A stretch of 24,522 bases of DNA from DATDDB01 sp035260545 (GTDB taxonomy: Bacteria; Pseudomonadota; Gammaproteobacteria; Burkholderiales; Gallionellaceae). The translations under genes and the position numbers were made by a program. Of this stretch, positions 24,479 to 24,522 are shown piece by piece. The stretch's first letter is position 1. Each line of letters opens with the position of its first letter. Location: the NCBI GenBank assembly GCA_035260545.1, contig DATFUZ010000072.1, positions 1-24,522 on the forward strand, in the 5' to 3' direction. Under the pieces are notes generated by a model. That model ran no database searches, was not told the DNA's origin, and saw nothing but the letters and a program-made list of their open reading frames with translations.

Positions 24479-24522
24479 CTAGCGCAGCCAGGTATAGAGC
24501 GACAAGCCCATGGCGGCGGTGG
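24479..24522 (-). CDS. C-terminal fragment of a convergent gene (continues beyond window)
   Basis: On the - strand a frame open to the window edge ends at TAG (24481-24479), with last residues TAAMGLSLYTWLR. The hydrophobic stretch suggests the end of a membrane protein. Only 13 residues are visible, so the family cannot be named and the call may be a chance frame. It would converge on hldC. Confidence 0.35.
   Translation of the reverse strand, partial: TAAMGLSLYTWLR

Overview
The window is a GC-rich, tightly packed bacterial chromosome segment around a replication origin. It carries no tRNA, rRNA, insertion sequence, CRISPR or prophage that I can see. Protein resemblances (DnaA, GyrB, PyrC, MetH, a SigZ-type sigma factor) and Gram-negative envelope genes (LpoA-, DolP-, HldC- and QseG-like) point to a betaproteobacterium. 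I would guess a Nitrosomonadales-type lineage, but that rests on recalled similarity, not a search.

Left part, + strand (1-5.6 kb): the end of an outer-membrane beta-barrel protein; an ECF sigma factor of the SigZ type with its own promoter; a YraQ/ArsP-type permease and a CxxC mini-thioredoxin; pyrC; then a small run of an unrecognised 78-aa protein, a gamma-carbonic-anhydrase-family protein, a DUF2288-like protein and a glycine-rich lipoprotein. A perfect 15-bp hairpin closes this side.

Middle, - strand (5.7-15 kb): metH followed by an FKBP lipoprotein; a RimK-type ATP-grasp ligase; and a GlrK-QseG-GlrR (QseE-QseG-QseF) two-component system. Just downstream of glrR lies a 69-aa exported Ala/Lys/His-rich, Asr-like protein. 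Its upstream region reads as a complete sigma-54 control region: a -24/-12 element, a possible IHF site, a perfect TGTC-N10-GACA box of the type GlrR binds in enterobacteria, and a second near-perfect box. This local circuit is the most interesting thing in the window.

Origin (15-20.4 kb, - strand): dnaA-dnaN-gyrB, with DnaA boxes and AT-rich DNA between dnaA and dnaN and another perfect box upstream of the dnaA promoter. gyrB runs almost directly into glrK.

Right part (20.4-24.5 kb): rsmI on the - strand, divergent from the + strand run lpoA-yraN-gmhA/diaA-dolP-hldC. The first four + strand genes plus rsmI match the E. coli order yraL-lpoA-yraN-diaA-dolP. This run couples cell-wall synthesis control, outer-membrane maintenance and ADP-heptose synthesis for LPS. 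A sliver of a convergent gene is at the right edge.
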